Shown here piece by piece: positions 42,100 to 52,251 of a stretch of DNA of 64,000 bases (positions are counted from its first letter, which is position 1; the number at the start of each line of letters is the position of its first letter). The notes beneath the pieces are model-generated. The model was not told the DNA's origin. It saw nothing but the letters and a program-made list of their open reading frames with translations, and searched no databases. A program made the position numbers and the translations under genes. Source of the stretch: Parietichytrium sp. I65-24A. Its lineage: Eukaryota; Sar; Bigyra; Thraustochytrida; Thraustochytriidae. The stretch is from the NCBI GenBank assembly GCA_012862575.1, contig BLSF01000031.1:124001-188000 (forward strand), in the 5' to 3' direction.

Positions 42100-44109
42100 T
42101 CAGCAATATAAACTTAAATAAGGTGGAGGAGCGGGCTTTGCTCGCTGAGGTGCGAGACACGGAGACTCGTGCCCAAACCGCGCCGAAAACTGTGTGTAAA
42201 GCAAGGCAATCTCTTTCGAAATACTTGCCTTGATATGTGAGACAGACTTTTCCAGATCCACTTCGACGCACTGATCTTTGCGACACCCAATCGCATCCTT
42301 AACAATGAGAACTAAATCACAGGCGGAGTACCCTTCCGTGCTCCTGACAAGACGACTCAAGATCTTTTCAGAAGGAAGATCCAACGAACGATGCGCGAGC
42401 GCTTGATTAAAGATCTCTCTACGAGCTGCGGCGTCGGGCAGCGCAACCAAAATCCTTCTTTCAAAGTGCCTCAACACAGAGACATCAATTTCCCACGGAA
42501 GATTCGTTGAGCCAATGACGAGGATATTCGATGGCAACTGATCCATCTGGCTCTGAAAACTCAGCTTTAAACGGTCAATTTTGCACAAAATATCCACAGC
42601 ATCGATGTAAATCACCGTCGGCCGCGAGTCTTGGGCAGCCGTTGATTGCGCTAATTTAAAAAGCGACTCGATGTGCTCGGTCTCCCGAAGTTCTCCTGAC
42701 GACACAGAAATAAACCCTATCGAGTTGAGTTGTTCATGCATTATCACATTTGCAACAGATGACTTTCCGCTGCCAGGAGGACCAAACAAGAGCACCCCAG
42801 AGAACGCAAAGCAGCCTTTTGAGTCAATCCGCAGGCACTGGCGTAGAGTCGCCAGGGCCTCGTCGAGGCCTACCAACTTTTTTCCCCTAGAAAGATGGGA
42901 GGAGCGAACAAGCCAGCGAGACATGTCTGCCTGGCCGCAAGCAGTTTCAGACTTGAGGGGAGGTGCAGAAGCTGGACGATCAACAACCGCCTCGTTCTGC
43001 GCCCTAGGCAGAGGCGGAGTCGGTGCACGACCAAGACCTTGCCACCTTAGGTATTCCTCTTCTACCTCCGAGCCAACCGACGATGTCGCCAAAAGCTTTC
43101 GGGATGTACGCTCTTCCTGCAGTTGCCTTGCCATAAAAGGGTCCGGACTGCATAATACTGTTGGATTGAGCATCTTGTGAATCGTAGATTCTGCTTTGTT
43201 CACCTGTACTTTAGAGATCGACCCGCAATCTGAATGCACAATGAACGGAGATAGGTCTTTGAATTTCTCTTGTTGCAAGAAAAAGAAGAAAGAGTGCTGT
43301 GGCTCGTCGCCGACTCTTTTCTTGTTTTCCGCGGCTTCGCATGAGGCGACATCAGCCTGTTTTCCAGTCGCACTCTCCACCATGTGCAATTGGCCGGATA
43401 AGGTCATGTCTGCAACCAACCCTTCTAAGGGATCCGAGTTCCAAGACAGAACGTCCAGAGGGCCAAAAAGCGAGCTTGCGCTCTCCCTTGATTCAGCAGT
43501 GTCCTTGAGCATCTCCGATCCAGTTCCATTTGACAGATTGTCCAAAATCTTGTCTATCTCCTGCACAGAGTTACTCAGTCTTGACTCTCGCAAATTTTCC
43601 CCGAAGCGGAATTTGGAAGGGTCCATTCCCGAGAGCAATAATGATGTAATAAACGAAGGTTCCACAGACAACCGCGCAAAATGTTGCGCAGGATCTATTC
43701 GCTCACACACAACGGCGCGCGGCACCCTGATGTTCACTGGAGCGTAATTCAAAATCAACCGGATTCCTGCCTCAACAAGCTGGTCTGCCGCTTTTTGCGC
43801 AGCCGGAGGAGGGACTGCTATGATTGCTCGGTACACGCCGTTTTGTTGAACCCTTTGGTTAAGCACTTCTGTGCTTTCCACAACGATGCCATGTAGCTGA
43901 AGACCAACCTTGGATGGATCTGAATCAAATACGCCTACCACACGCAAGCCGTGCTGAGAAAAGCTCGGGAGGCTTATTAGACTCTGACCTAGCCTCCCCG
44001 CCCCCATGATAACAACATCAAGCGATGACTTTCTCCACAAATGGCTGTGGCCCGCCGACGCCGCAGCCGTTGTCTTCTGTTGAAGCCACAGACTCCGCAG
44101 GTACTCCAT
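42100..44109 (-). CDS. Rex-type NAD(H)-sensing domain fused to an AAA+ ATPase
   Basis: One uninterrupted 669-aa frame from the ATG at 44109. Residues about 30-150 match the Rossmann domain of the bacterial redox repressor Rex: DVVIMGAGRLGQSL with the dinucleotide loop GAGRLG (36-41), VVGVFDSDPSKVG (57-69), IAVPPPAAQKAADQLVEAGI (97-116) and ILNYAPVNIRVP. The DNA-binding winged helix of Rex is absent. After a linker of about 250 residues, an AAA+ module starts near 410 (KLVGLDEALATL): Walker A GPPGSGKSS (443-451), Walker B region IYIDAVD (500-506), sensor 1 GSTN (Asn535), and Arg551/Arg552 (HFERR) as arginine fingers. GYSACDL (593-599) resembles the VPS4/katanin-type C-domain. Ala504 replaces the catalytic Walker B Glu, so hydrolysis may be lost. 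I infer an NADH-responsive ATP-binding switch. The N-terminus is mildly basic. Confidence 0.9.
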   Translation of the reverse strand: MEYLRSLWLQQKTTAAASAGHSHLWRKSSLDVVIMGAGRLGQSLISLPSFSQHGLRVVGVFDSDPSKVGLQLHGIVVESTEVLNQRVQQNGVYRAIIAVPPPAAQKAADQLVEAGIRLILNYAPVNIRVPRAVVCERIDPAQHFARLSVEPSFITSLLLSGMDPSKFRFGENLRESRLSNSVQEIDKILDNLSNGTGSEMLKDTAESRESASSLFGPLDVLSWNSDPLEGLVADMTLSGQLHMVESATGKQADVASCEAAENKKRVGDEPQHSFFFFLQQEKFKDLSPFIVHSDCGSISKVQVNKAESTIHKMLNPTVLCSPDPFMARQLQEERTSRKLLATSSVGSEVEEEYLRWQGLGRAPTPPLPRAQNEAVVDRPASAPPLKSETACGQADMSRWLVRSSHLSRGKKLVGLDEALATLRQCLRIDSKGCFAFSGVLLFGPPGSGKSSVANVIMHEQLNSIGFISVSSGELRETEHIESLFKLAQSTAAQDSRPTVIYIDAVDILCKIDRLKLSFQSQMDQLPSNILVIGSTNLPWEIDVSVLRHFERRILVALPDAAARREIFNQALAHRSLDLPSEKILSRLVRSTEGYSACDLVLIVKDAIGCRKDQCVEVDLEKSVSHIKASISKEIALLYTQFSARFGHESPCLAPQRAKPAPPPYLSLYC

Positions 44110-44915
44110 CCTGCACCCTAGAAGAACGAGTTTCGTGGGAGCGACTGTGTAACTTAGACCTCAGGCTCAGATATGCACAAATTCTGCAAAGTATCGACCA
44201 GTGATTGGTGATTAGGCAGCTGTGACATTTATCACACAGCTGGCCTGCCTCCACACTACCGTGGGCGCTTTTCGCCAGCCTCTGGTTCGGACCCCAAACC
44301 GCCCGCTTCGGCAGCGAGAGGAAGAGAGAGCCCTTCTTCTTTAAAAACTCCGAGGCAGCGAAAGAGAGAAGACCTTCAGTATGGGATCAGGATTCGGCAG
44401 ACTCCAGCCGCCACGGGACCACGGGACCACGGGGCCGCAAGACTACGAGGGCGCGCAACGCGCAACGCTCACAAACACAAACACAGACTGCAGTAGACTG
44501 CAGTGGGTGTCAATGAGTGTCAATGGGCTCGGGTCGGTTGCTGGGATATCGTTCCGATTGAGGGCGGTTCGAAGGTGGGCTTGCAGTGCAAATAACAGTC
44601 CTCTCCACGGCGCAGCGTCTAGTGCGAGCGAACGAGCGAGCCAAGATGAGTGCGAGAGAATGAAAAATGTCGAGTGCGCTGCTCCCTCCCCTATTCGTAT
44701 CGCTATCTCGCTATCTCGCTATTCCGCTATCTCGCTATCCCGCTATCTCTTTGGTCGCTCTCTTCAGTCTGTTCGATCGCCTGCTTGTCTTCCTTCCCCT
44801 CAGAGTGCCTCTCTCCTTTCTTCTTTCCTCTTCCCTCTTTTCTCTTTTCTCTTTTGGGTCGTTTCGCAGTGTCTCCTCAGGCTCCTCACAGTCGGCCTTT
44901 CTCTCACTCCTCTGA

Positions 44916-44946
<31 letters not shown>

Positions 44947-46334
44947 CCTTCCCCTTCCTTTCCTTCGTCTGTCGCGCGCCTTATTGTTTATCATATCCCA
45001 CACTACCTCCGGTGAGGTCGCTACTTGCCCTACGGCCTACTGTATTCGTCCGTGTTCAGTGGGTAGCTCTGGCACTGATGTCAAAGACCTTCCAGCTTTT
45101 GAGGAGGCTGAAAGAGAGCTTTCAGAGCTAGAAACTAGAAACTACAAAATTCTCAGCGAATGAAACAGGGTGAAACAGACAGATCAACAGATGAACACAT
45201 TGCATGCTGGCCATCGCATCTCAACGCGAGGTTTTACCACAAACCGGTACAGTGGTAGAATATGGTAGAATGGTAGAACGTCAAAAATGTCCCCTGCCTT
45301 TGGCATTGCTATCACACACCACTGTTTCCGCTAGCCTTTTCCTGGACAACCTGGTATACTCGGCCACTCGTAGGAAATTTATACCAGCACCAATAGCGAG
45401 TACATTTCTTCGCCAAAAAATAAACGTTAGCCCAACTTGGTAGAAAGTTACCATAGATTTGGATAGCGATGTTTTTTACTATAGCTTGCTTGTATGCGGC
45501 TATCGGGTTTCGGACTAGTAGAGTCAACGATGGCTACAACTTAGTGTGATTTTAATTAAATCCTATTCTGATGTGGGAGACACCTAGTAGGAGATGCGGA
45601 CGGAGAGGTACAGTTAGCGACAATCATAGATCTAAATAAGAATGAGAGCACACTACGCAACATAGCTAATTTCTAGATGGCTTCATACTTGGGGTACGGA
45701 GCAAGTATTCGCACCAGTAGCATTGGGGTCTGGTATCTAGCTCTTAACACGGCAACGCAAAAAGGTGCTTTATACCCCGTTTGAGCAACATAACGATAAC
45801 GTCTAATCGATTTGCTAAAGGTTGCAACGGTCATCAGAATTCAGACTTGAGAAAACAGAAAACAGAATCCCCAGTCTGTGTGAGGTCTGAGAGGTCTGAG
45901 TGAGGAATACCAGTACGGCTGTAAGGCTGTAAGGCTGTACGACAGGCATCAGCTATCATCAGGTGAACAGGTTGAACAGGTGGATGGGTGCTTAGCGAAT
46001 TGGTGCGATACGCAACTTGTGCACTGCACTGGCACCGTCCCGCGTGAGCCAAGTCGAGCGTGGAGCGTCGAGCGGAGTGGAGTCGAGAGCGTTCCAGTGC
46101 GGTCGATCCTCGCGGCGTTTGTAACACCTCTCAGAGCTCTCAAAGGAAGCACCGCATACTAAGCGGCCGAGCTCGTGATTGTCACGGCCACGGAAGCCAG
46201 ACGACAAGCAACACGTCGTTTACAGGAGCGTGTTTCCATCACCAATCGCGCGAGGCTATCGATCGTCATCTTCGAAACTGTCCGAGAGCCCCGGCGGACG
46301 GGCAAGCAAAAGCAGCAGTGCTTCATTGTTAAAA
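44110..46334. other. Divergent intergenic region
   Basis: Between Rex-AAA (-) and IFT80 (+). Holds a CTATCTCG tandem repeat at about 44697-44750, (CT)n-rich stretches at about 44920-44950, and GGTAGAATGGTAGAA repeats near 45253-45277. It also holds a GCTGTAAG repeat near 45919-45940 and an AGAATTCAG-type motif at 45837-45850. Long open frames at 44381-45163 are low-complexity products of the repeats. No gene called. Confidence 0.55.
44697..44750. repeat. CTATCTCG tandem repeat
   Basis: About six copies of an 8-bp unit CGCTATCT, with CGCTATCC and CGCTATTC variants, just upstream of further CT-rich sequence. Confidence 0.75.
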
Positions 46335-48686
46335 ATGCTCAAGCTCAGCTGCAAGGTTTCAAGCAGGCAGCATGTGGAGATGGCCACGGCTTGCGACTGG
46401 CTGCCTGCCGTGCAGCAGCTGTTGTCTTGCTCCGACGACAAGACCATTAAGAGGCTAGACGCCGACGAAATGGCATTTGAACAGGTTTGTGCCTTGGAGG
46501 GGTACCCTACCGACATGAAGAGTTGTCCGTCTTTAAACGAAAAGCAGCCCTCCGATGTTGTGGCCGTCACGTGCTCCGATGGCTCCTTCGTGATCCTTCA
46601 GGCGAGCACTGGTCGAGAGGAGAAAAGGGTACAAGCATACACCGCCGGCGCAGCTATCTCTGTGGCTTGGAGCCTTGACGGAGCCGCTTTGGCTACTGGA
46701 GGCGAGGACGGTGTGGTGAAAATTTGGTCACGAGCCGGAATGTTGCGAAATACAGTCGCAACAATGCGCTACCCGGTTTACTGCGTGTGCTGGGGAAGAG
46801 ACGACGCGCTGCTCTTTTCGAGCGGCAGGCAACTCACGATCGAGCAAAAACAGCAGAAACAGATTCAGTGGAAGGCGCACGACGGCACCATCCTCGCGGT
46901 GTCATGGAATCCAGTGAACAACCTGATCGTCTCCGGAGGAGAGGATTGCAAATACCGCATTTGGGACGCTTATGGCCGGCAGCTGTTTGTGAGCTCCCCG
47001 TTGGAGCATGTCGTCACCTGCCTATCGTGGGCTGCGAGCGGGAACTGCTTTGCCGTCGGCGCTTTCAACACTCTGAAGGTGTGTGACAAAACCGGCTGGA
47101 CCTTGTGCCGAGAAGATTTAGACCATAGTGGATCCCTCCTTGGCGTAAACTGGAGCCTGGACGGCACCATGATCGGGGCCTCTTGTGCAAATGGTTCGGT
47201 CATCGTTGCAGAGGTATCGAACAAGAGTCTGGAGTGGAAACATTTCAAGGCGGTCATGCTCGACTCAAAACAGGTGGAGGTCCACAACAGTCTGGAGGAC
47301 CAAACAGAGGTCTTGGTGTTCCGCGACCGAATTGTGGACATGTCTTTGGAGTTCGGCTATTTATTGGTACACACCTCGACTCCACAAGTGCACGTGTACA
47401 GCGTGACCGATCTGCAGTCTCCGACACTTGTGGACGTTCCCCCGTGCCAGTCATCTGTGCTTACTCAGAGCGCCAAGTACTTTTTGGCAGCATGGACAAT
47501 TTTCTCCTACGAAGGAAGACGCGTCACCACTTCACAGTGTCTCAGCGGGATCAACACCAACTTATTGGACCGAAACAGCACCACCATGAACGTCAATTAT
47601 ATGGCGGCCTTAGAAACCTCAAGAGATGCGATCCGGCTCGTGGACATTGCAAAGTCAAAACCAATTGCGGTGATCAAGCACAAACTTTTAATTTCGCAGA
47701 TTGCTATGGGCGAATCAGATATCCTTGCCTTCCTTGATGCCAATGGCGACCTATTTGTGCAGTGCACCGGGAAAAAGACGTTCAAGTTGCCTTGCACAAT
47801 GGTCGAGAGCATTCGCTTCAACGAGACTGGAGCTCTGGTCGCCACTTGCGACGGTGGGAACAAATTAGTGGTCTTCTTTTACCCCGAGATTGTCTGGGTA
47901 GACCCGGATCTTTTAGACGATACAAGCACGCACATCGACACCCCTCAGCTTGCTTCCAAACAACCTACCGTGAGCTCGTTTACTGAGCACATGGTGACGC
48001 TGCGCGAGCACAGCGGAGCTCTAATAACCGTCAGCATTTCCAGATATCCTGCTGTTCTTCATGAGCTCGTGCGCCAACGCAAGTGGGAAGACGCAATCAG
48101 ACTCTGTAGGTTTGTCAACCAGCGATTTCTCTGGGCAATTCTTGCTGGCAGAGCTTTGGACAAGTGCCACCTGGATTCCGCAGAAATCGGGCTTGCTTCC
48201 CTGCAGAACGTGGCAAAGCTCAACTACATCCTCTATATTAAGGACATTTCAAATGAAAAGGCCAAGATGGCAGAATTGGCCCTATACAAGCGAGACCTCA
48301 AGGCTGCAGAAACCATCCTTCTTCAGAGTAACCCCCCGCTGCTCTATCGCGCCGTTAAAATGAACATGAGGATGCACAGATGGTCTCGCGCTGCAGAAAT
48401 TGCGAAAAATCAGAAACAACTCGTACGCATGGTGGAGCTCTATGAGAAGCAATGGAAAGCGCAGCAAGTCTTGTCGGACTCGGAACTGAAAGAGCTGAAG
48501 AGTATTAAACAAAAATTTAGCGATAAACCTGCGGACGAAGAAGAAGAGGAGGAGGAGCAGGAAGAAGACGCTGGCGGTGAGGACCCACAAAGGGCCAATC
48601 AAAACTCGGCAGGTGGCCAGGACGAAGATGATGAGGCGGACGCGGATGAGGCCGAAGGCAAGGGCGGCGAAGAGTCGAAATTCTGA
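46335..48686 (+). CDS. IFT80: Intraflagellar transport protein IFT80
   Basis: IFT-B complex subunit needed to build cilia and flagella. It is 783 aa (human 777) from the first ATG at 46335 (MLKLSCKVSSRQHVEMATAC); the frame is open upstream from a TTG but has no earlier ATG. Two WD40 propellers: the first shows SCSDDKTIKRL, LATGGEDGVVKIWSRAGMLR, QWKAHDGTILAVSWNPVN, SGGEDCKYRIWDAYGR and CDKTGW. The second includes SIRFNETGALVATCDG and FYPEIVWVDPDLL. The helical C-terminal part includes ISRYPAVLHELV, RKWEDAIRLCRFV and LYKRDLKAAETILLQ, all close to animal IFT80. An acidic tail (about the last 60 residues, Glu/Asp/Gly-rich) replaces the usual basic tail. No introns. It shows that the organism makes flagellated cells. 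Confidence 0.97.
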   Translation: MLKLSCKVSSRQHVEMATACDWLPAVQQLLSCSDDKTIKRLDADEMAFEQVCALEGYPTDMKSCPSLNEKQPSDVVAVTCSDGSFVILQASTGREEKRVQAYTAGAAISVAWSLDGAALATGGEDGVVKIWSRAGMLRNTVATMRYPVYCVCWGRDDALLFSSGRQLTIEQKQQKQIQWKAHDGTILAVSWNPVNNLIVSGGEDCKYRIWDAYGRQLFVSSPLEHVVTCLSWAASGNCFAVGAFNTLKVCDKTGWTLCREDLDHSGSLLGVNWSLDGTMIGASCANGSVIVAEVSNKSLEWKHFKAVMLDSKQVEVHNSLEDQTEVLVFRDRIVDMSLEFGYLLVHTSTPQVHVYSVTDLQSPTLVDVPPCQSSVLTQSAKYFLAAWTIFSYEGRRVTTSQCLSGINTNLLDRNSTTMNVNYMAALETSRDAIRLVDIAKSKPIAVIKHKLLISQIAMGESDILAFLDANGDLFVQCTGKKTFKLPCTMVESIRFNETGALVATCDGGNKLVVFFYPEIVWVDPDLLDDTSTHIDTPQLASKQPTVSSFTEHMVTLREHSGALITVSISRYPAVLHELVRQRKWEDAIRLCRFVNQRFLWAILAGRALDKCHLDSAEIGLASLQNVAKLNYILYIKDISNEKAKMAELALYKRDLKAAETILLQSNPPLLYRAVKMNMRMHRWSRAAEIAKNQKQLVRMVELYEKQWKAQQVLSDSELKELKSIKQKFSDKPADEEEEEEEQEEDAGGEDPQRANQNSAGGQDEDDEADADEAEGKGGEESKF

Positions 48687-49166
48687 AACTACAAGACTGA
48701 TGAAATCCTGCATGCCTATACAATCGTATCTCACAAACATCACAAACCAAAGTTTTTCCTTGAGACCAAAGCCTATTTTCGGGTTCTCTTTCGTCTCACG
48801 GTACTGTGAGTACTGCATGTAGTTGGTGGCTAAACTATAGAAATTTCTTAGGATTTTAATTAATTTAGTGGTTGTAGCACGTGGGTTGTAATACAATTAG
48901 TCTCCGTTGATTGTACCCTACTTCCGCACCTAGCAATACCCAGCACCACGCTAAGGCAGGCAGCCAAGTTGCAGCGACGGATTCGTCTCATGAAAATCGG
49001 TGTACAAACATGTACACAAACCCATCGCGAGTACGCAGATTAATACACTACTCGCAGAGCGACTGCGCAGAGAGCGAGCGCTAGTGAGCTCAGGCCGGGG
49101 AGAAGCGCTCGTTTAGAAGCGGGCTTCAGGTGATAGAGTGAGTAGCGAATCCCCAAAACAGCCAAT
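48687..49166. other. Intergenic region
   Basis: Between two plus-strand genes. Contains GGTACTGTGAGTACTGCATG near 48799-48818. Presumably the IFT80 3' end and the purine-fusion promoter. No gene. Confidence 0.6.
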
Positions 49167-51437
49167 ATGGTTGTGGTGAACTACGCCATTTTTAGTGTGG
49201 TCCTGCCTGGCGAAGGCCTCGAACTGGCGAAGCTCGGAGAAGAGCTGGTGAAGTCCGAAGTGAAGATCCTGACCACCACGAGGTTCTCGCACGAGGTTCT
49301 CAGCAACGCCAGCGTCAGGCACGAGCACGTCTTGAAGGTGGAAGGCAGAGTGCTAGGGCTGTTGCAGGATGCGAATTTGGTGGTGGCAACCATGACTCCT
49401 GTTGAATTGCTCGGCCAGGCAGCTCTGCAGAAGCAGTCCGAAACTGAGGAACAAGCAGTTTTCGCCCTTATTCGAGCTGCAGCACTCAATTCCAGTCAGA
49501 CTGCTGTTTTGACTGACCCTTCCCAGTATCCACTTGCCTACAAAGGATTTCAGGCTATGTCTGCCAAGACACGCATTGAGCTTGCCCATCAAGCGTTGCG
49601 ATACCTGACTGCTTTTGACACTGTAGCGTGTCTCTCAGTTCGCCGTGCTTCCGTCACTGAGAAGAGCAAAATTGTTGTCATCGGAGATGGGCTCGCAGAG
49701 CATGCTTTGGCTCTGCAGCTCTCCTCCTGCGAGAATGTGGGGCATGTTTTTGTTGTACCAGGAAATGACAGCATCAAGGGTGCGCGGATCAGCGCGCATT
49801 CAGACATCTCCAAGGAATCTCTTTTCCAGCTGTCTAAGGCAGAGCGACCTGACTTTGCTGTAGCCTGTCAGATGTCCCCGTCTACCGAAGAAATTGCTGC
49901 CTCCTTTTCAAAGGTCGGCATACCTGTCATCGGCTCCGCTCCAGCAAGCCAAAACCTCCAGGATAGACCAGAGTTCAGGCATGCGTTTTTGAAAAAGAAT
50001 GGCGTCCCAACTCTGAATTTCGAAGAGCTCGGTGGTGGAGTCGAGCAGGCACGAAAGACACTGGAACGTTGCTCGTATCCAATCCTTGTGTCACAGTCAC
50101 AGGGACATGGTTCCACGTTGATCAAAGATATAACAAGTGCGGAAAGATGGTGTGCAGAGGTATTTCGCAACGATAAAAATGCTTTGATTTGTGTTCAAGA
50201 CGGCTTAGTCGGGGAGGAGCTGACGTTACTGTGCATGTCTGATGGCTCGGACGCCGCTATCCTTGGTGGCGTGGAGCTTTTGGAGAATAACAATGGCCTT
50301 GAAAGCGGCCCCAATGTACCAGCTGTCGCCTTGTCATCTTCGATACTCACGCAACGGCTCGCTACACTACTGAAAGGCAAAGTAGTGCAGCCCGTGGTCA
50401 CTGCAGCGCAGCATGACGGCATGCCAATTAGAGGTTTTTTTGAGATGAGGGTAGCTCTGAATCCTAATGGGCCGCAGGTCACAAGCATTAGCTTGGGCAT
50501 GTCTGGTCTCACAGCTTGTGCAGTACTGCCCACATTCTCGACGGACTGCGATGTGATTCTCAGACTTTGCTCTGCGAGTGCACTTGCTTGTTGCACTCCC
50601 AAAGTTTCCGCTCGTTACGGCGCTTGTTGCCAGTTATCCCCTTTGAAAGATGAAGCCGAAGGTCATGATTCGCTCACCAACACCTTTCCTGGAGTGCGCT
50701 TGTGTACTGACATGCGAAGCAATACAAAGATTCTCTACGGAGCATCTGTCGCTGAATCTGTGGAAGGTGCACTTGCACAACTGTCTCGACTGATGAAGCA
50801 CGATGGAGAGGCCACTGGTTCCCTCGAGACACGTGTTCGCAAGCCTCTTCGAATCGCGGTCCTTGGATCGACTAGAGGGACCGATCTACAGTACATCATC
50901 GATGCCATTGAGGAAGGATGGTTCAGGGCAAAAATTGAGGTTGTTATAAGTAACAAGCGAGACGCTTTTATCGTCACTCGAGCAGCGAACCACGGCATTC
51001 CCACTGTTGTCCATACCATGAAAGGTTGCAAGACGAGGACAGAATTTGATGCTCAAGTGACTGAAACCTTGAAGAGCCACCAGATCGACTTGGTTCTTCT
51101 TATTGGCTACATGCGAATTTTGTCGGATGAGTTCGTGGACGAGTGGTATGGCAAGGTTTTGAACGTCCACCCATCACTCCTGCCAGAATTTGCAGGAGGT
51201 ATGGATTTGAATGTCCATCAGGCGGTCATCGACGCAGGAAGGGCGGAGACGGGCTGCACAATCCACTTGGTCACCAAGGAGGTGGACGGCGGGCCTATCA
51301 TCGTGCAGAAACGATGCCAAGTCCTCTCTACAGATAACTCTGATACCCTGAAAGATCGCGTGCAAGCATTGGAAGGTCCAGGCTTTGTTGAAGCCATGCT
51401 CAAATTTGTGCGAGCTGGCAAGTCATTCGATGCTTGA
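49167..51437 (+). CDS. Purine-biosynthesis fusion: PurH(N)-like, PurD-like, PurN
   Basis: A 756-aa single-exon protein with three recognisable parts. Residues 1-165 resemble the IMP-cyclohydrolase half of PurH (YAIFSVV, KILTTTRFSHEVL, LIRAAALNSSQTAVLTDPSQ, RIELAHQALRYLTAFDT) but lack its STGGT-type and lysine motifs. Residues about 168-490 follow glycinamide ribonucleotide synthetase PurD: GDGLAEHAL (GNGGREHA in the family), VFVVPGN, GIPVIGSAPASQNLQDRPEF. Its ATP-grasp motifs are eroded, for example SQSQGHGSTLI where ADGLAAGKGV is expected, and no EFNxRFGDPE. Residues 561-750 are an intact glycinamide ribonucleotide formyltransferase: GSTRGTDLQYI, NVHPSLLPEF (Asn666, His668) and DGGP (Asp707). 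Formyltransferase activity is likely; the first two domains look like pseudoenzymes. Confidence 0.9.
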   Translation: MVVVNYAIFSVVLPGEGLELAKLGEELVKSEVKILTTTRFSHEVLSNASVRHEHVLKVEGRVLGLLQDANLVVATMTPVELLGQAALQKQSETEEQAVFALIRAAALNSSQTAVLTDPSQYPLAYKGFQAMSAKTRIELAHQALRYLTAFDTVACLSVRRASVTEKSKIVVIGDGLAEHALALQLSSCENVGHVFVVPGNDSIKGARISAHSDISKESLFQLSKAERPDFAVACQMSPSTEEIAASFSKVGIPVIGSAPASQNLQDRPEFRHAFLKKNGVPTLNFEELGGGVEQARKTLERCSYPILVSQSQGHGSTLIKDITSAERWCAEVFRNDKNALICVQDGLVGEELTLLCMSDGSDAAILGGVELLENNNGLESGPNVPAVALSSSILTQRLATLLKGKVVQPVVTAAQHDGMPIRGFFEMRVALNPNGPQVTSISLGMSGLTACAVLPTFSTDCDVILRLCSASALACCTPKVSARYGACCQLSPLKDEAEGHDSLTNTFPGVRLCTDMRSNTKILYGASVAESVEGALAQLSRLMKHDGEATGSLETRVRKPLRIAVLGSTRGTDLQYIIDAIEEGWFRAKIEVVISNKRDAFIVTRAANHGIPTVVHTMKGCKTRTEFDAQVTETLKSHQIDLVLLIGYMRILSDEFVDEWYGKVLNVHPSLLPEFAGGMDLNVHQAVIDAGRAETGCTIHLVTKEVDGGPIIVQKRCQVLSTDNSDTLKDRVQALEGPGFVEAMLKFVRAGKSFDA

Positions 51438-52251
51438 CCCGAGCAATCTCTTGTCAGTTCGACGAGACTTTTCAAGGTCCATGAGTCTTGAGCCTAATCT
51501 GAGTGTTTTAAGTAGGCTATGAGAATCGGTTAGGACAATGTCTAGCGCTCCACAACGCTGATCCATAATCTCTTTTTTGTTTTGTTTTTTTGGCTCAGAA
51601 AAAATTGACTCAACCAAACACCGTATTCACAGTCAGTACCTGTCGTGTTTGATGACGAGGCGTCGCTTCTTGAGTGCACCCCACCAATTTGACAGCAACC
51701 CACAACGTGCTAATCGTCTCCCTTCTAATGCATTCATTCTTCCTGGCTAGGAACGGGTTTCTCGACCAACATGACAAGCGTATGGACAGCATGCATAGGC
51801 ATTACCGTAGTCCATTTCGCCGTAACGGACCCCGTGCTTGGACGATTGATCGCAAATTCTCCCAACTCCTCCAAGCCACCTCCCCCAATGCTTGCAAATT
51901 AATTGACTGTGAGTCCATTTTACAATGAAATAAAAACGATGCTGACCCTCCCGCACCAGGGAATTAACAGTGAGTTGCATCATCAGCAAAGCACCTCTTT
52001 GTGCCGTTGAAGACGCGGATATTTGCGAAATTTGGTGAAGCAGAAGCTAGATATATCGACGGCATATTCCTCGAAACACTGTTGGAACAAGATTTGGAGG
52101 CTCAAGACGTCAACGTAGGGTTGTGGATGGATCACAAGAGAGGCGGCTTGTCAACAAAAGCTCTCTGACAGTCGAGTGGGCGCTGTTTGGATTCTGCAAG
52201 CAGTGCCCAAACGCTTGCAGCTTGCTGGAGTTGTGCACGGCAATCTTTACC
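51438..52251. other. Intergenic region
   Basis: Between two plus-strand genes; holds a T-rich run near 51570-51590. Open frames on the minus strand (51747-51989) have no support. A GTG-led frame upstream of the carotenoid-oxygenase ATG is not credited as coding. Confidence 0.55.

Noticed and set aside
44381-45163. 260-codon open frame upstream of IFT80
   Set aside because: Consists largely of translated CT and CTATCTCG repeats, and no homologous motif is seen.
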